Origin: Sulfurimonas sp.
GTDB lineage: Bacteria; Campylobacterota; Campylobacteria; Campylobacterales; Sulfurimonadaceae
NCBI GenBank assembly: GCA_021648405.1
Contig: JAKISX010000013.1
Span: 1-32,048, forward strand
Length of the DNA stretch: 32,048 bases
Direction of reading: 5' to 3'
Below, piece by piece: positions 1-16,054 of the stretch (positions are counted from its first letter, which is position 1; the number at the start of each line of letters is the position of its first letter). The notes beneath the pieces were generated by a model. The model was given only the letters and a program-made list of their open reading frames with translations. It was not told the DNA's origin and did no database searches. The translations under genes were made by a program, and so were the position numbers.

Positions 1-348
1 TTAGAATTTATCTCAGGACTTTCTGTATTAGAACTTTCTGAATTAGTAAAAGAGTTTGAAGAAAAATTTGGTGTATCTGCACAACCTGTTGCTGTAGCTG
101 GTGGAGCTGCTGCTGGTGGTGAAGCTGGTGCTGAGCAAACTGAATTTGATGTAGTATTAACTAATGTTGGTGCTAAGAAAATCGCTGTAATTAAAGCTGT
201 TCGTGCTTTAACTGGATTAGGACTTAAAGAAGCAAAAGAAGCTTGTGAAGGTTTACCATCTACAATCAAAGCGGGCGTAGATAAAGATGCTGCTGAGGAA
301 GCAAAAACTGCTTTAGAAGAAGCTGGTGCAGAAGTAGAAGTAAAATAA
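1..348 (+). CDS. rplL: 50S ribosomal protein L7/L12, 5' end outside window
   Basis: Reading frame 1 is open from the first base to TAA at 346-348 and encodes about 115 residues. It starts inside the N-terminal dimerisation helix ([17 protein letters not shown]), continues through the flexible Ala/Gly hinge ([15 protein letters not shown]) and ends with the complete C-terminal factor-binding domain ([36 protein letters not shown]). About eight residues are missing compared with usual L7/L12 proteins. The protein forms the stalk of the 50S subunit that recruits translation GTPases. It is followed by a structured leader and rpoB, the normal rplJL-rpoBC order. Identification is very secure; only the start lies outside the window. 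Confidence 0.97.
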   Translation, partial: LEFISGLSVLELSELVKEFEEKFGVSAQPVAVAGGAAAGGEAGAEQTEFDVVLTNVGAKKIAVIKAVRALTGLGLKEAKEACEGLPSTIKAGVDKDAAEEAKTALEEAGAEVEVK

Positions 349-350
349 TT

Positions 351-373
351 AAACCCACGCTTAGGCGTGGTTT
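351..373 (+). terminator. Short hairpin just after rplL (attenuator candidate)
   Basis: Three bases after the rplL stop, CCACGC (355-360 with flanking AAAC) pairs with GCGTGG (365-370) around a short loop. Flanking AAA/TTT extends the stem with one bulged C. A T-run (GTTTTTT) follows some 8 bases later rather than directly. The position fits the partial attenuator that lowers rpoBC transcription relative to the ribosomal protein genes in other bacteria. Termination itself is inferred. Confidence 0.5.
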
Positions 374-388
374 AATCAATGTTTTTTC

Positions 389-432
389 GGGCGCTTTAGC
401 CAAGGGATTCTTGTCTCTTGGCTAAAGTGCCC
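389..432 (+). promoter_or_regulatory. 16-bp RNA stem-loop in rplL-rpoB spacer, RNase III-like site
   Basis: Bases 389-404 are the reverse complement of 417-432 over 16 positions, with one G-U wobble and a 12-nt loop at 405-416. A long, almost perfect duplex between rplL and rpoB is the shape of an RNase III processing site. E. coli has such a site in the same intercistronic region. No T-tract follows the stem, so it is unlikely to be a simple terminator. The structure is directly visible; the processing role is an inference by analogy. Confidence 0.6.
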
Positions 433-462
433 TTATGTCGTTTATAAGCACTATAAAATTTG

Positions 463-507
463 TCTAAGGACGCTTAGATAGAAATTGCTTAATACTAAGT
501 ATTAAGC
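463..507 (+). promoter_or_regulatory. Two further hairpins in the rpoB leader
   Basis: TCTAAG (463-468) pairs with CTTAGA (473-478) around GACG. GCTTAATAC (487-495) pairs with GTATTAAGC (499-507) around TAA, a perfect 9-bp stem. The second stem ends 15 bases before the rpoB Shine-Dalgarno (AGAGG, 523-527). These could set translation initiation or mRNA stability of rpoB, or simply be processed leader. No function is shown by sequence alone. Confidence 0.4.
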
Positions 508-531
508 TCCACAATTTATAACTAGAGGTAG

Positions 532-9193
<8,662 letters not shown>

Positions 9194-9217
9194 ATCTTAT
9201 TTTTTTAAATTGTTATT

Positions 9218-9384
9218 AGATTCTGGGTCAAGCCCAGAATGACGAGCAATTTGTCTTTTGAATCAAGCCCAGAATGACGAGCAATTTGTCTTTTGAATCA
9301 AGTCCAGAATGACGAGCAGTTTGTCTTTTGAATCAAGCCCAGAATGACGAGCAGTTTGTCATCCTGAACTTGATTCAGGATCTA
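9218..9384 (+). repeat. 35-bp tandem repeat bounded by inverted palindromic elements
   Basis: A 35-bp unit starting TCAAGCCCAGAATGACGAGC recurs at 9228, 9263, 9298 and 9333 (three full copies and one partial) with one or two base differences. The left edge is a palindrome, TTCTGGG-TCAAG-CCCAGAA (9221-9239). The right edge is ATCCTGAA-CTTGA-TTCAGGAT (9361-9381). Read on the opposite strand, the right edge matches the left (TAGATyCTGrrTCAAGyyCAG), so the array lies between inverted copies of one short element. It sits between the convergent ends of rpoC and the exonuclease gene and may act as a two-way transcription end. No protein-coding signal is seen. Confidence 0.85.
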
Positions 9385-9397
9385 GTTTTTAAGAGAT

Positions 9398-9569
9398 ACA
9401 TTCCCTTAACTCAAAGCATTGGTACCCTAAGCTCTGTTTTTGAGTTACGGTGAACATATTTCTACGAAATACATTCCCTTCACTCAAAGCATTGGTACCC
9501 TAAGCTCTGTTTTTGAGTTACGGTGAACATATTTCTACGAAATACATTCCCTTCACTCAAAGCTTAGGG
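9398..9569 (-). repeat. 73-bp tandem repeat reaching into the exonuclease gene end
   Basis: ACATTCCCTT recurs at 9398, 9471 and 9544, giving two complete 73-bp copies (nearly identical, with base changes near their starts) and a partial third. The partial copy contains the last codons and stop of the exonuclease gene, so the array looks like repeated duplication of that gene's 3' end and downstream region. Each unit can fold: CCCTAAGC (9498-9505) pairs with GCTTAGGG (9562-9569), with an inner TTTGAGT/ACTCAAA stem. Together with the 35-bp array it fills the 359-bp gene-free stretch after rpoC. Confidence 0.85.
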
Positions 9570-10299
9570 CAGTATTTATTGAGTAGCGCATGTCGTCGTC
9601 TAAATTTTCCATAGAACTTAACATCCATCTTAAATAACCAGCATCCTCTGAAGCTACTTCACGAAGTGTTTTACCTTTATGTTTACCAAATCTAAATTTT
9701 TCTATTAATATTGGGGTGTTTGTTAAATCAACCATCTTATCCACTGGATTTTCATCTGGAAAAATCTTAGTTATGCTTTGTTTTAATTTTGAAAGAAACA
9801 GTTTTAAAACAAGTACATCGCCAATTGCATCATGAGCTTTTACGACAATTCCAAGAGCATCAGCTTCTTTTTTTTCATCTTTATAGAGTCCTAATTTATA
9901 TCTAAAGTATTGAAGACGATGAGCCTCTTCATCTTTATAGATATGTTTTGCAACCCTAAGGGTATCTATCACCTTCATATTAGTGTTAAATCCCTCTTTT
10001 TCAAGCATACCTAAATCAAATGGTGCGTTATGGATTATCATATAATTTTCATTAGTATTTAGCTCTTGTAATCTATTGTATGAAGTACTTTCCTGACAAA
10101 TAGGCTTTGATTCAATCATCTCTTGAGTAATTCCATGAACCTCCATAGCAGCAAACTTAATTTGTATATCGCTTGAAAAAAATTCATTTTGAACTTCTAT
10201 CTTTTTTGCTCCAAGAACGATATATCCTAGTTGAATTACCCTGTCCTCATCAGCTACCCCTGTTGTTTCTGTATCTAAGATTATATATTTTGGTGTCAA
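9553..10299 (-). CDS. DnaQ-like 3'-5' exonuclease with ExoX-type C-terminus
   Basis: A DEDDh exonuclease that removes nucleotides from 3' ends. With the start chosen here (248 aa), the Exo I motif is ILDTETTG (D9, E11), Exo II is HNAPFDLGML (D95) and Exo III is HDAIGDVLVL (H156, D161). A C-terminal segment (FRFGKHKGKTLREVASEDAGY, residues 202-222) matches the small domain (DUF3820-like) found behind exodeoxyribonuclease X type enzymes. The chosen TTG at 10299 has AAAGGA about 6 bases upstream and follows the neighbour's stop by 10 bases. An in-frame ATG at 10350 would add 17 residues and overlap that neighbour by 41 bp. It is probably co-transcribed with the gene at 10310-10690. Exact substrate, and whether it works in repair or proofreading, cannot be told. 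Confidence 0.85.
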   Translation of the reverse strand: MTPKYIILDTETTGVADEDRVIQLGYIVLGAKKIEVQNEFFSSDIQIKFAAMEVHGITQEMIESKPICQESTSYNRLQELNTNENYMIIHNAPFDLGMLEKEGFNTNMKVIDTLRVAKHIYKDEEAHRLQYFRYKLGLYKDEKKEADALGIVVKAHDAIGDVLVLKLFLSKLKQSITKIFPDENPVDKMVDLTNTPILIEKFRFGKHKGKTLREVASEDAGYLRWMLSSMENLDDDMRYSINTALSFE

Positions 10300-10309
10300 T
10301 ATTTTTCCT

Positions 10310-10690
10310 TTAGTTTGATAAAAAAGCATCAAGCATATAGTTTGCTTCAACTTCTAAATATTCTTCATTTAACAATAATTCAACTGAAGTATCTGAAAAA
10401 GAATAAGTACAAAATATAAAAAAACGAGAGGAATAAGTTTTATGCTTATATGTAAAATTTTTGACAAAAATAGGTTCATTTAGTTCCATAAACAGAGTTT
10501 TAATATAGTTAAGTGAATCAATTGACTCTTCTATATTTAAAAGTGCATAGATTTTTATTAATTTTATTGACATATTTAAATAGTATCGATTTTCTATATG
10601 TGTATTATAGATAGCACGAGCTAATTTAAGTGTATCTTCACTCAATTCTTCATGGAATAAATTGGTTTTTATAATTTCTGTATTAATCAT
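10310..10690 (-). CDS. Hypothetical protein, 126 aa
   Basis: An intact 126-residue frame from ATG at 10690, with no clear Shine-Dalgarno. The product is soluble-looking, without signal peptide or membrane segment. The first part is helical (SEDTLKLARAIYNTHIENRYYLNMSIKLIKIYALL) and the second part alternates like a beta sheet (EPIFVKNFTYKHKTYSSRFFIFCTYSF). I do not recognise the family. Its stop lies within the Shine-Dalgarno of the downstream exonuclease gene, so the two are likely translated from one mRNA. Codon use resembles its neighbours. It could be an exonuclease partner, but nothing in the sequence shows that. Confidence 0.7.
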   Translation of the reverse strand: MINTEIIKTNLFHEELSEDTLKLARAIYNTHIENRYYLNMSIKLIKIYALLNIEESIDSLNYIKTLFMELNEPIFVKNFTYKHKTYSSRFFIFCTYSFSDTSVELLLNEEYLEVEANYMLDAFLSN

Positions 10691-10772
10691 AAAGATACTA
10701 TATCTTTTTTGGTATTAAAGTTGAATAAATGTAAAATAGATACAATACATAATGTTAAAAATATTATAAATA

Positions 10773-12212
10773 TTATTTATTAACCTCTTTATTATCTTCT
10801 TCAAGAAGCATACTATCTAAGAGTTCAAAAAGTTCACTTGAAGCTTTTTGCATATTTATAAAATTTGTTAGTATCTCATCTTTATGCTCAAGCGCACTTG
10901 AATCTTTTATTAGATTAAAAGTATTTATTACATTTTGATGAAGCTCTTTATGTGGAGTTGGAATTTGTTTAAAACTTGGAGAATTAGAAAATGTAGATTT
11001 ACCTTCATCTTCATACCATTTACCAAATCTACATTGATGATGATTATCAAACTCTTTATATTTTTCACTTAAGACATGCGTTAATGCATCTGCTTTAAAT
11101 AGGATATGATCAATTTTACAAAGCATTACAAAGTTTTTACTTTTCATAAGTTTTGAAGAGGATAAAACAGACTCACTTGTTTTATTAAACTGTTTTAGAG
11201 AGTCATATAATGTTGCAACTCTTGAAGTTGATTGTTTAGCAATAGAATTGAGTTCTTTAGAGTTATCTAGCATTCCATTTGCTTCTTGTTGTAGAGTTGA
11301 GATAGAGATAGTTATCTCATTTGTTGCTTTTTGAGTTCGCTCTGCTAATTTTCTAACTTCATCTGCAACAACAGCAAAACCGCGACCATGTTCACCAGCT
11401 CTTGCCGCTTCAATAGCTGCATTTAGAGCAAGTAAATTAGTTTGATCAGCAATATCTTTAATTAGATCTATTATTGAGGTTATTTCAGATGTTTTAGATG
11501 TTACCCCATCAATAGATTCGTCATTTTGAACAATAATTTGTGATAGTTGCTCAAAATTTTTATTCATATCTTCAACCACTAGAGTATTTGAACAAGATAA
11601 AGAAGCAGATTCTTGAGATTCTACAGCAAGTTGTGTAAGTGTATTATTTGTATCAGATATCTGAGATTGGATACCCTCAAAACTTTTAATTAATCCCTCT
11701 CCAGTTTTTGAGAGTTTCACTGAAAATCTTTCTTTTTCTTGAGCTAGATATTCAGCTTCCATTGCATCTATACTTTTATTTATATGAATTGCAGTATTTA
11801 CAAAAGTTTCATTTAATCCTATATGACATACTTTTCTGAAATATTTATTTTGAGATGCATACTCAATAGATGTGTTTATTTCACGAGTAAAACTCTCTAT
11901 TTGATCAAATAAATCATTTATTCCATAGCTTAACTCTGCTAGTTCTCCCCCAGTATCTACATAGAGTTCACGAGATTCAAAATTTCCAACTTTTGCATCT
12001 AAGAGAATAGTATAAGATTGTTTAATAGAAGATTGAGTTATACGAATTTGTTTGTAGGCATAGATAGCTATGGCAATATTTAATAGATAAAAAATAAAAA
12101 AACTTAGGTTAAATTCAAAAAAACTAATAGATACTAATAATCCTAAAGTTACCACAATTATATGAGCATAGTTGGCATAGTGCATCTTAGATAGAGAGGA
12201 TAAATTTTTCAT
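10773..12212 (-). CDS. Methyl-accepting chemotaxis protein, CetA-like, with CZB domain
   Basis: Codes for 479 residues from ATG at 12212, which has AAAGGAG six bases upstream. A TTG two codons earlier is less well placed. Two membrane segments near residues 16-54 form a hairpin with almost no periplasmic loop, so there is no external ligand domain. A HAMP-like part follows (about 69-112), then the conserved signalling tip [20 protein letters not shown]. The C-terminal domain is a chemoreceptor zinc-binding (CZB) domain with H369, C394 ([12 protein letters not shown]), H421 and H425 as likely zinc ligands. It overlaps the PAS gene by 26 bp. The pair resembles E. coli Aer split in two, or Campylobacter CetA/CetB energy taxis. 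The CZB tail may sense zinc or oxidants; that is inference. Confidence 0.88.
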   Translation of the reverse strand: MKNLSSLSKMHYANYAHIIVVTLGLLVSISFFEFNLSFFIFYLLNIAIAIYAYKQIRITQSSIKQSYTILLDAKVGNFESRELYVDTGGELAELSYGINDLFDQIESFTREINTSIEYASQNKYFRKVCHIGLNETFVNTAIHINKSIDAMEAEYLAQEKERFSVKLSKTGEGLIKSFEGIQSQISDTNNTLTQLAVESQESASLSCSNTLVVEDMNKNFEQLSQIIVQNDESIDGVTSKTSEITSIIDLIKDIADQTNLLALNAAIEAARAGEHGRGFAVVADEVRKLAERTQKATNEITISISTLQQEANGMLDNSKELNSIAKQSTSRVATLYDSLKQFNKTSESVLSSSKLMKSKNFVMLCKIDHILFKADALTHVLSEKYKEFDNHHQCRFGKWYEDEGKSTFSNSPSFKQIPTPHKELHQNVINTFNLIKDSSALEHKDEILTNFINMQKASSELFELLDSMLLEEDNKEVNK

Positions 12213-12684
12213 ATTCAACTCCTTTATCTTTTAGTAAATTACTAAGCATCTCTTCACTATCTTTCATGCTACCTTTTTTTTCAATCTCTAATAGTTGTTT
12301 ATATAATGGGATGATTATTTTTAAAGATTCAGCATTTGGTTTTCTTCTTGCTGAGTGATAACCAGTTATTTTTCCATCTACATAAGATGGAGTTACATTT
12401 GCAAATACCCAGTAATAAGAACCATCACTACATAAGTTTTTTACATAAGCGTTTATCTCTTTATTTGATTTTAGATATTGCCATAAAAATTTAAAAATAA
12501 CACGAGGCATATCGGGATGGCGAATAAGGTTGTGTGCTTTACCAATAAGCTCTCTTTCATTCATCTTTACAGTTTTCATAAAAGCACGATTAGCATAGGT
12601 AATAACTCCCTTTGTATCTGTTTTGGTAACAAGCAGTGTTTTTTCATCAAATGTTATTTCATTGTTTTTTGGTATTATTGGCAT
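12187..12684 (-). CDS. PAS-domain energy sensor, Aer/CetB-like
   Basis: Codes for 165 residues; ATG at 12684 preceded by AAAGGG. It is a single PAS domain of the Aer type: [16 protein letters not shown], then the hallmark [11 protein letters not shown], then [12 protein letters not shown] and [13 protein letters not shown], with a helical tail [15 protein letters not shown]. These motifs match the FAD-binding PAS domain of E. coli Aer closely. There is no membrane segment, so it must signal through a partner, and the overlapping downstream MCP is the obvious one. It probably reports redox state or electron-transport flux to the chemotaxis pathway. FAD binding is inferred from the family. Confidence 0.87.
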   Translation of the reverse strand: MPIIPKNNEITFDEKTLLVTKTDTKGVITYANRAFMKTVKMNERELIGKAHNLIRHPDMPRVIFKFLWQYLKSNKEINAYVKNLCSDGSYYWVFANVTPSYVDGKITGYHSARRKPNAESLKIIIPLYKQLLEIEKKGSMKDSEEMLSNLLKDKGVEYEKFILSI

Positions 12685-12715
12685 ATAAAACCCTTTATTA
12701 TTATTATTACATTTT

Positions 12716-12721
12716 AGTATA
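12716..12721 (-). promoter_or_regulatory. Candidate -10 box for the PAS-MCP pair
   Basis: On the minus strand TATACT ends at 12716, predicting a start of transcription near 12709 and a leader of about 25 nt that includes AAAGGG before the ATG at 12684. No convincing -35 at proper spacing is seen, which is usual for this phylum. Confidence 0.4.
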
Positions 12722-12799
12722 AACTGTCCAAAATTAAAAGAAAATATAATTAATATTGGTAATTTTAAATTTATACTACATTTAAGTTACACCAGTATT

Positions 12800-14044
12800 T
12801 TATTTGATGATTATTTGGTTTTTACCATTTTGTTTTGCTTTGTGAAGTAGCATATCAGCTTGATTTATACTTTCTTCTAAAGTATCATCTTTATGAATTA
12901 CAACACCGATTGAAGCAGTGAATTTTATACTTTCACCTTTATCTGAAAATATTACGCTATTTTCAATCTCCTCTCTAATGCGCTCAAATATATCATGGGC
13001 ACTAGTTCGATTTATATTTTTTAAAACTACACAAAATTCTTCGTTATTAAAACGAGAAACAAAATCTTTATAGTTTGTAGTAGAGAGTAAAATTTCAGAT
13101 AAAGTTATTATAGATCTATCTACAGCTTCATCTCCATATGTGTCATTTATGTTTTTAATATTATCAATATCTATCATGGCAACTGCAAACTGTTCGGTAG
13201 TTTGATTAATTTGTTCAAAGTAATTATTCATCTCTTTAAAAAAGTATTGTCGATTGTAAAGTCCAGTTAACAAATCACGCTTAGCATGATTTGTTATAGC
13301 ATCTATATTCTCTTTTGCTTCAAGAGCATTATTGACACGACAAGAAAATTCTTCTTTAGAGAAAGGTTTTTTAATATAATCATTTGCCCCATTTTTTAAA
13401 AACATAGCGTTTATTTCATCATCGTTATTTGAAGAGACAACAAGCACGCTTAAATCATTTTTAGGATGATTTTTGCGTATCTCAATGGTAAGTTCCATCC
13501 CATCCATTACAGGCATATTATAATCTGTAAGAACCAAAGATATATCTGGATGAGTTTGTAACATATTTAAAGCTTCTTCTCCATGAGCTACAGCAAAAAC
13601 TTTAATAAAAAGATTTTTAAGCATATCTGTCATTTGTTTACGAAAAATCATAGAATCATCAACTACTAATACTTTATGATTCTGATTTTTTTGGAGTCTT
13701 TTGATGGTATTTATAATATAGCTAATGTCATTAGCCCCACCTTTGTTTACATAATCTATAATGTTTTTTTTCATCATTTGTTTACGAAAATCTTTATTAG
13801 CACTTGATGTCAATACTATAGTATGGGCATTTTTTTTCATAAGATAATCTACAACTTCGCCATTTGGTGCATCTGGTAAGTTTAAATCAGTTAAAACTAT
13901 GAAGTAGTTAAACATTTTTAAAAATAGTTTAGCCTCGCTTAGTTTATATGCTATATCAACTTCAAAATCTAAACCTGATGAAATTTTTTTTGAGATTAAT
14001 TTTGCTAAGGTTTTGTTGTCTTCAATTATTAATATTTTTTTCAT
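12800..14044 (-). CDS. Response regulator REC-REC-GGDEF with degenerate GGDEF site
   Basis: Codes for 414 residues. Receiver 1 (about 1-118) has D53 in VLTDLNLPD and K101. Receiver 2 (about 124-240) has D174 in VLTDYNMPVMDG and K226 in YIKKPF. A GGDEF-fold domain follows (about 255-414, DLLTGLYNRQYF, IDIDNIKNINDTYGD, IKFTASIGV). The signature, normally RYGGDEF or RYGGEEF, reads RFNNEEF (331-337): both glycines that hold GTP are replaced by Asn. No RxxD inhibitory site is present. Diguanylate cyclase activity is therefore doubtful, and it may be a phospho-relay output or nucleotide sensor. Domain order is like Campylobacter CbrR. It shares a 25-bp divergent spacer with the helicase gene. Confidence 0.88.
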   Translation of the reverse strand: MKKILIIEDNKTLAKLISKKISSGLDFEVDIAYKLSEAKLFLKMFNYFIVLTDLNLPDAPNGEVVDYLMKKNAHTIVLTSSANKDFRKQMMKKNIIDYVNKGGANDISYIINTIKRLQKNQNHKVLVVDDSMIFRKQMTDMLKNLFIKVFAVAHGEEALNMLQTHPDISLVLTDYNMPVMDGMELTIEIRKNHPKNDLSVLVVSSNNDDEINAMFLKNGANDYIKKPFSKEEFSCRVNNALEAKENIDAITNHAKRDLLTGLYNRQYFFKEMNNYFEQINQTTEQFAVAMIDIDNIKNINDTYGDEAVDRSIITLSEILLSTTNYKDFVSRFNNEEFCVVLKNINRTSAHDIFERIREEIENSVIFSDKGESIKFTASIGVVIHKDDTLEESINQADMLLHKAKQNGKNQIIIK

Positions 14045-14055
14045 ATGTGTATTTT

Positions 14056-14063
14056 AGTATAAT
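14056..14063. promoter_or_regulatory. Overlapping divergent -10 boxes, bidirectional promoter
   Basis: The only spacer between two divergent genes is 14045-14069. It contains TATAAT on the plus strand (14058-14063), exactly 6 bases before the helicase ATG, and TATACT on the minus strand (14061-14056), 11 bases before the regulator ATG. The two boxes share four base pairs. The predicted plus transcript starts at the A of the ATG (leaderless) and the minus transcript has a leader of about 5 nt. Neither gene has a Shine-Dalgarno. Confidence 0.6.
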
Positions 14064-14069
14064 CTTTCC

Positions 14070-15332
14070 ATGGAAATATTAAAAGAGATTACAAAAGATT
14101 TAAACAATAATACAAATATTTTTTTAACTGGTGGAGCTGGGGTTGGAAAAACAACTATAACACGTCAAGTGATTCAGAATTTTATTGATGATGCAAAAAA
14201 AGTTGCAAAACTTGCTTCAACTGGTATGGCTGCTACTTTAATAGATGGGCAAACTCTTCATAGTTTTTTGGATTTGGGCATAGCTAACAATATTGAAGAT
14301 TTAGAAAAAAACTCTAAATTTAATATTAAAAAAAAGATTAAAAAACTTGTTTCACAAATGGATTTGATAGTTATAGATGAAATTTCTATGGTTAGTGATA
14401 GTCTATTTGAGATGATAGAACTTCGTCTAAGTCAAGCAGAGTTTAAGGGGACACTTTTAGTTGTAGGGGATTTTTTACAGCTACCTCCTGTTGTTCGTGG
14501 TAGTGCTGAAGTTAAATTTGCTTTTGAATCTATATCTTGGGATAATTTTACCTTTAAAAAAGTTGAACTTACACATATATATAGAACAGATGATGTGAAG
14601 TTTATAAAACTTTTAGGTGAAATTCGTAGAGGTTTTGTAGATGAATGTGTACATAATCATCTAAATGAATTTATAAAACCACTGCCAGAGGATTTAAATG
14701 AAGCTACATTTCTTTTTGGAAAAAATATCTCTGCGCAAAAACATAATAAATCTCAACTAGACTTTGTAGATGGTGAGCTTTTTACAAAAGATGCTCAGGT
14801 TATCAAACATGTTAAATCAACAAAAGATAGTGAGATTGATAGGTTTATTAATGATGCAAGGATAGAAAAAGAGCTAGAATTAAAAATAGGAGTACCTGTT
14901 TTATTTACAAGAAATTCTTGGAATTATTTTAATGGAGAGAGAGGTAAAGTTATAAATATTGATAGTAATTTTATATATGTACAAAAGGATGATGGTATTG
15001 TTATAAAATTAGAAACAACACCTCAAAGTAAAAATATTTGGAGGGAAAAAACAATCAACGGAAAAAAAGAGATGGTTGAAGAGGATCTGTTTACTATTCA
15101 CCAATTTCCTATAAAATTAGCATATGCAATAACTATACATAAGTCACAAGGGATGTCGATACAAGACTTAATAATTCAAACAAATGAAATTTTTGCGCCC
15201 TCACAGTTTTATGTAGCACTCTCAAGAAGTTCAAATCCATCAAGTCTAAATCTAATTGCCCCACATTCTCAATGGCATAGTATAGTTTATGTTGATAAAA
15301 AGGCGCTAAAATTTGTAAAGGGAACAATATGA
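14070..15332 (+). CDS. Pif1/RecD-like superfamily 1B helicase
   Basis: Codes for 420 residues with the complete SF1B motif set: Walker A GGAGVGKTT (21-29), DEISM with D103/E104, motif III GDFLQLPPV (133-141), YRTDD (171-175), a motif V region AITIHKSQGMS near 353-363, and motif VI YVALSRS near 386-392. This is the compact Pif1-like type, a 5'-3' DNA helicase; extra nuclease or zinc domains are not seen. The ATG at 14070 lacks a Shine-Dalgarno and sits 6 bases after a TATAAT, so the mRNA may be leaderless. Its stop overlaps the next gene (ATGA, 15329-15332), so the Crp/Fnr regulator is probably made from the same transcript. Whether it serves replication, recombination or stress repair is open. 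Confidence 0.88.
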   Translation: MEILKEITKDLNNNTNIFLTGGAGVGKTTITRQVIQNFIDDAKKVAKLASTGMAATLIDGQTLHSFLDLGIANNIEDLEKNSKFNIKKKIKKLVSQMDLIVIDEISMVSDSLFEMIELRLSQAEFKGTLLVVGDFLQLPPVVRGSAEVKFAFESISWDNFTFKKVELTHIYRTDDVKFIKLLGEIRRGFVDECVHNHLNEFIKPLPEDLNEATFLFGKNISAQKHNKSQLDFVDGELFTKDAQVIKHVKSTKDSEIDRFINDARIEKELELKIGVPVLFTRNSWNYFNGERGKVINIDSNFIYVQKDDGIVIKLETTPQSKNIWREKTINGKKEMVEEDLFTIHQFPIKLAYAITIHKSQGMSIQDLIIQTNEIFAPSQFYVALSRSSNPSSLNLIAPHSQWHSIVYVDKKALKFVKGTI

Positions 15333-15961
15333 TTGAAATATTAAAAAAGATGTTTTTATTTGAAAATTTATCAGATGATATTTTAAAAATAATACAAAAA
15401 GATTGTGAAATAATATCTTTAAAAAAAGACAATATTGTTTTTTATGAAGGTGATGAGCCAAAATATCTATATTTTTTAATTGAAGGAAATATAAAACTAT
15501 ATAAGATGTTAGCAAACAACAATGAGTTGATTTTAAAATATTTTAAACATAATGAGAGTATAGCCGAAGTGGCTGTTTTTGATGGATTTAATTATCCAGC
15601 TACAGCAGAAACTATCACCGATACAAAACTACTAAAAATAGATTTTCAAAATCTCAAAGAACTTTTTTTAAAAAATCCGTACATTTTATTGAATCTAAAT
15701 TCATCTTTGATAAAAAAGGTAAAAAATTTAGAAACTTTACTTTTGAGATATTTGGTATTAGACGCAAAAGGGAGAGTTGTTGATTTTATTTTGCAAAATA
15801 CACAACAATTCTTTTTATTAAAACAACATGAGGTAGCTACCATTTTAAACATAAGCCCTGAAACTTTATCTCGCATATTAAAACCATTCAAAGCTGATGG
15901 TATAATTGATATGAAAAATAAAAATGTAAATAAACAAAGACTTGAACTATATAAGAATTGA
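15329..15961 (+). CDS. Crp/Fnr-family transcriptional regulator, FNR/DNR-type DNA recognition
   Basis: Codes for 210 residues. An N-terminal cyclic-nucleotide-binding-type beta barrel spans about 8-115 (EGDEPKYLYFLIEGNIKLYK). A long dimer helix follows, then a winged helix (LLKQHEVATILNISPETLSR, 163-182). The recognition helix has E178, S181 and R182, the ExxSR set with which FNR and DNR read TTGAT half-sites. There is one cysteine (C26) and no N-terminal Cys cluster, so it is not an Fe-S oxygen sensor of the FNR type. A DNR/NssR-like nitric oxide regulator is possible. A matching operator covers its own stop codon and precedes the next operon. The signal is inferred from the family only. Confidence 0.85.
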   Translation: MIEILKKMFLFENLSDDILKIIQKDCEIISLKKDNIVFYEGDEPKYLYFLIEGNIKLYKMLANNNELILKYFKHNESIAEVAVFDGFNYPATAETITDTKLLKIDFQNLKELFLKNPYILLNLNSSLIKKVKNLETLLLRYLVLDAKGRVVDFILQNTQQFFLLKQHEVATILNISPETLSRILKPFKADGIIDMKNKNVNKQRLELYKN

Positions 15962-15971
15962 TGTATGTCAA
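15958..15971. promoter_or_regulatory. FNR/DNR-type operator TTGAT-N4-GTCAA
   Basis: TTGATGTATGTCAA differs from the consensus TTGAT-N4-ATCAA by one base. It overlaps the stop codon of the Crp/Fnr gene and lies upstream of the DUF2249 gene at 16055. A TAAAAT at 15994-15999 would place transcription start near 16006, putting the operator centre at about -41.5, the class II activation position of FNR-family proteins. Another candidate -10, TATAAT at 15984-15989, would put it near -31.5. The adjacent regulator has the matching ExxSR helix. Binding is inferred. Confidence 0.6.
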
Positions 15972-16054
15972 TGAAATAAAAATTATAATTAAATAAAATA
16001 CATACAATCTAGCTCTTAATCAGAGAACTAAATCATAATAACTGAAGGAAAATA

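Noticed and set aside
9228-9360. CRISPR array (regular 35-bp spacing after rpoC)
   Set aside because: The whole 35-bp period is repeated with only point differences, there are no unique spacers, and no cas genes are near.
12716-12731. TTGGAC (minus, 12731-12726) as -35 partner of TATACT
   Set aside because: The spacing is only 4 bases instead of 16-18.
15329-15961. Regulator as a true Fe-S FNR oxygen sensor
   Set aside because: Only one cysteine (C26); the N-terminal Cys cluster is missing.
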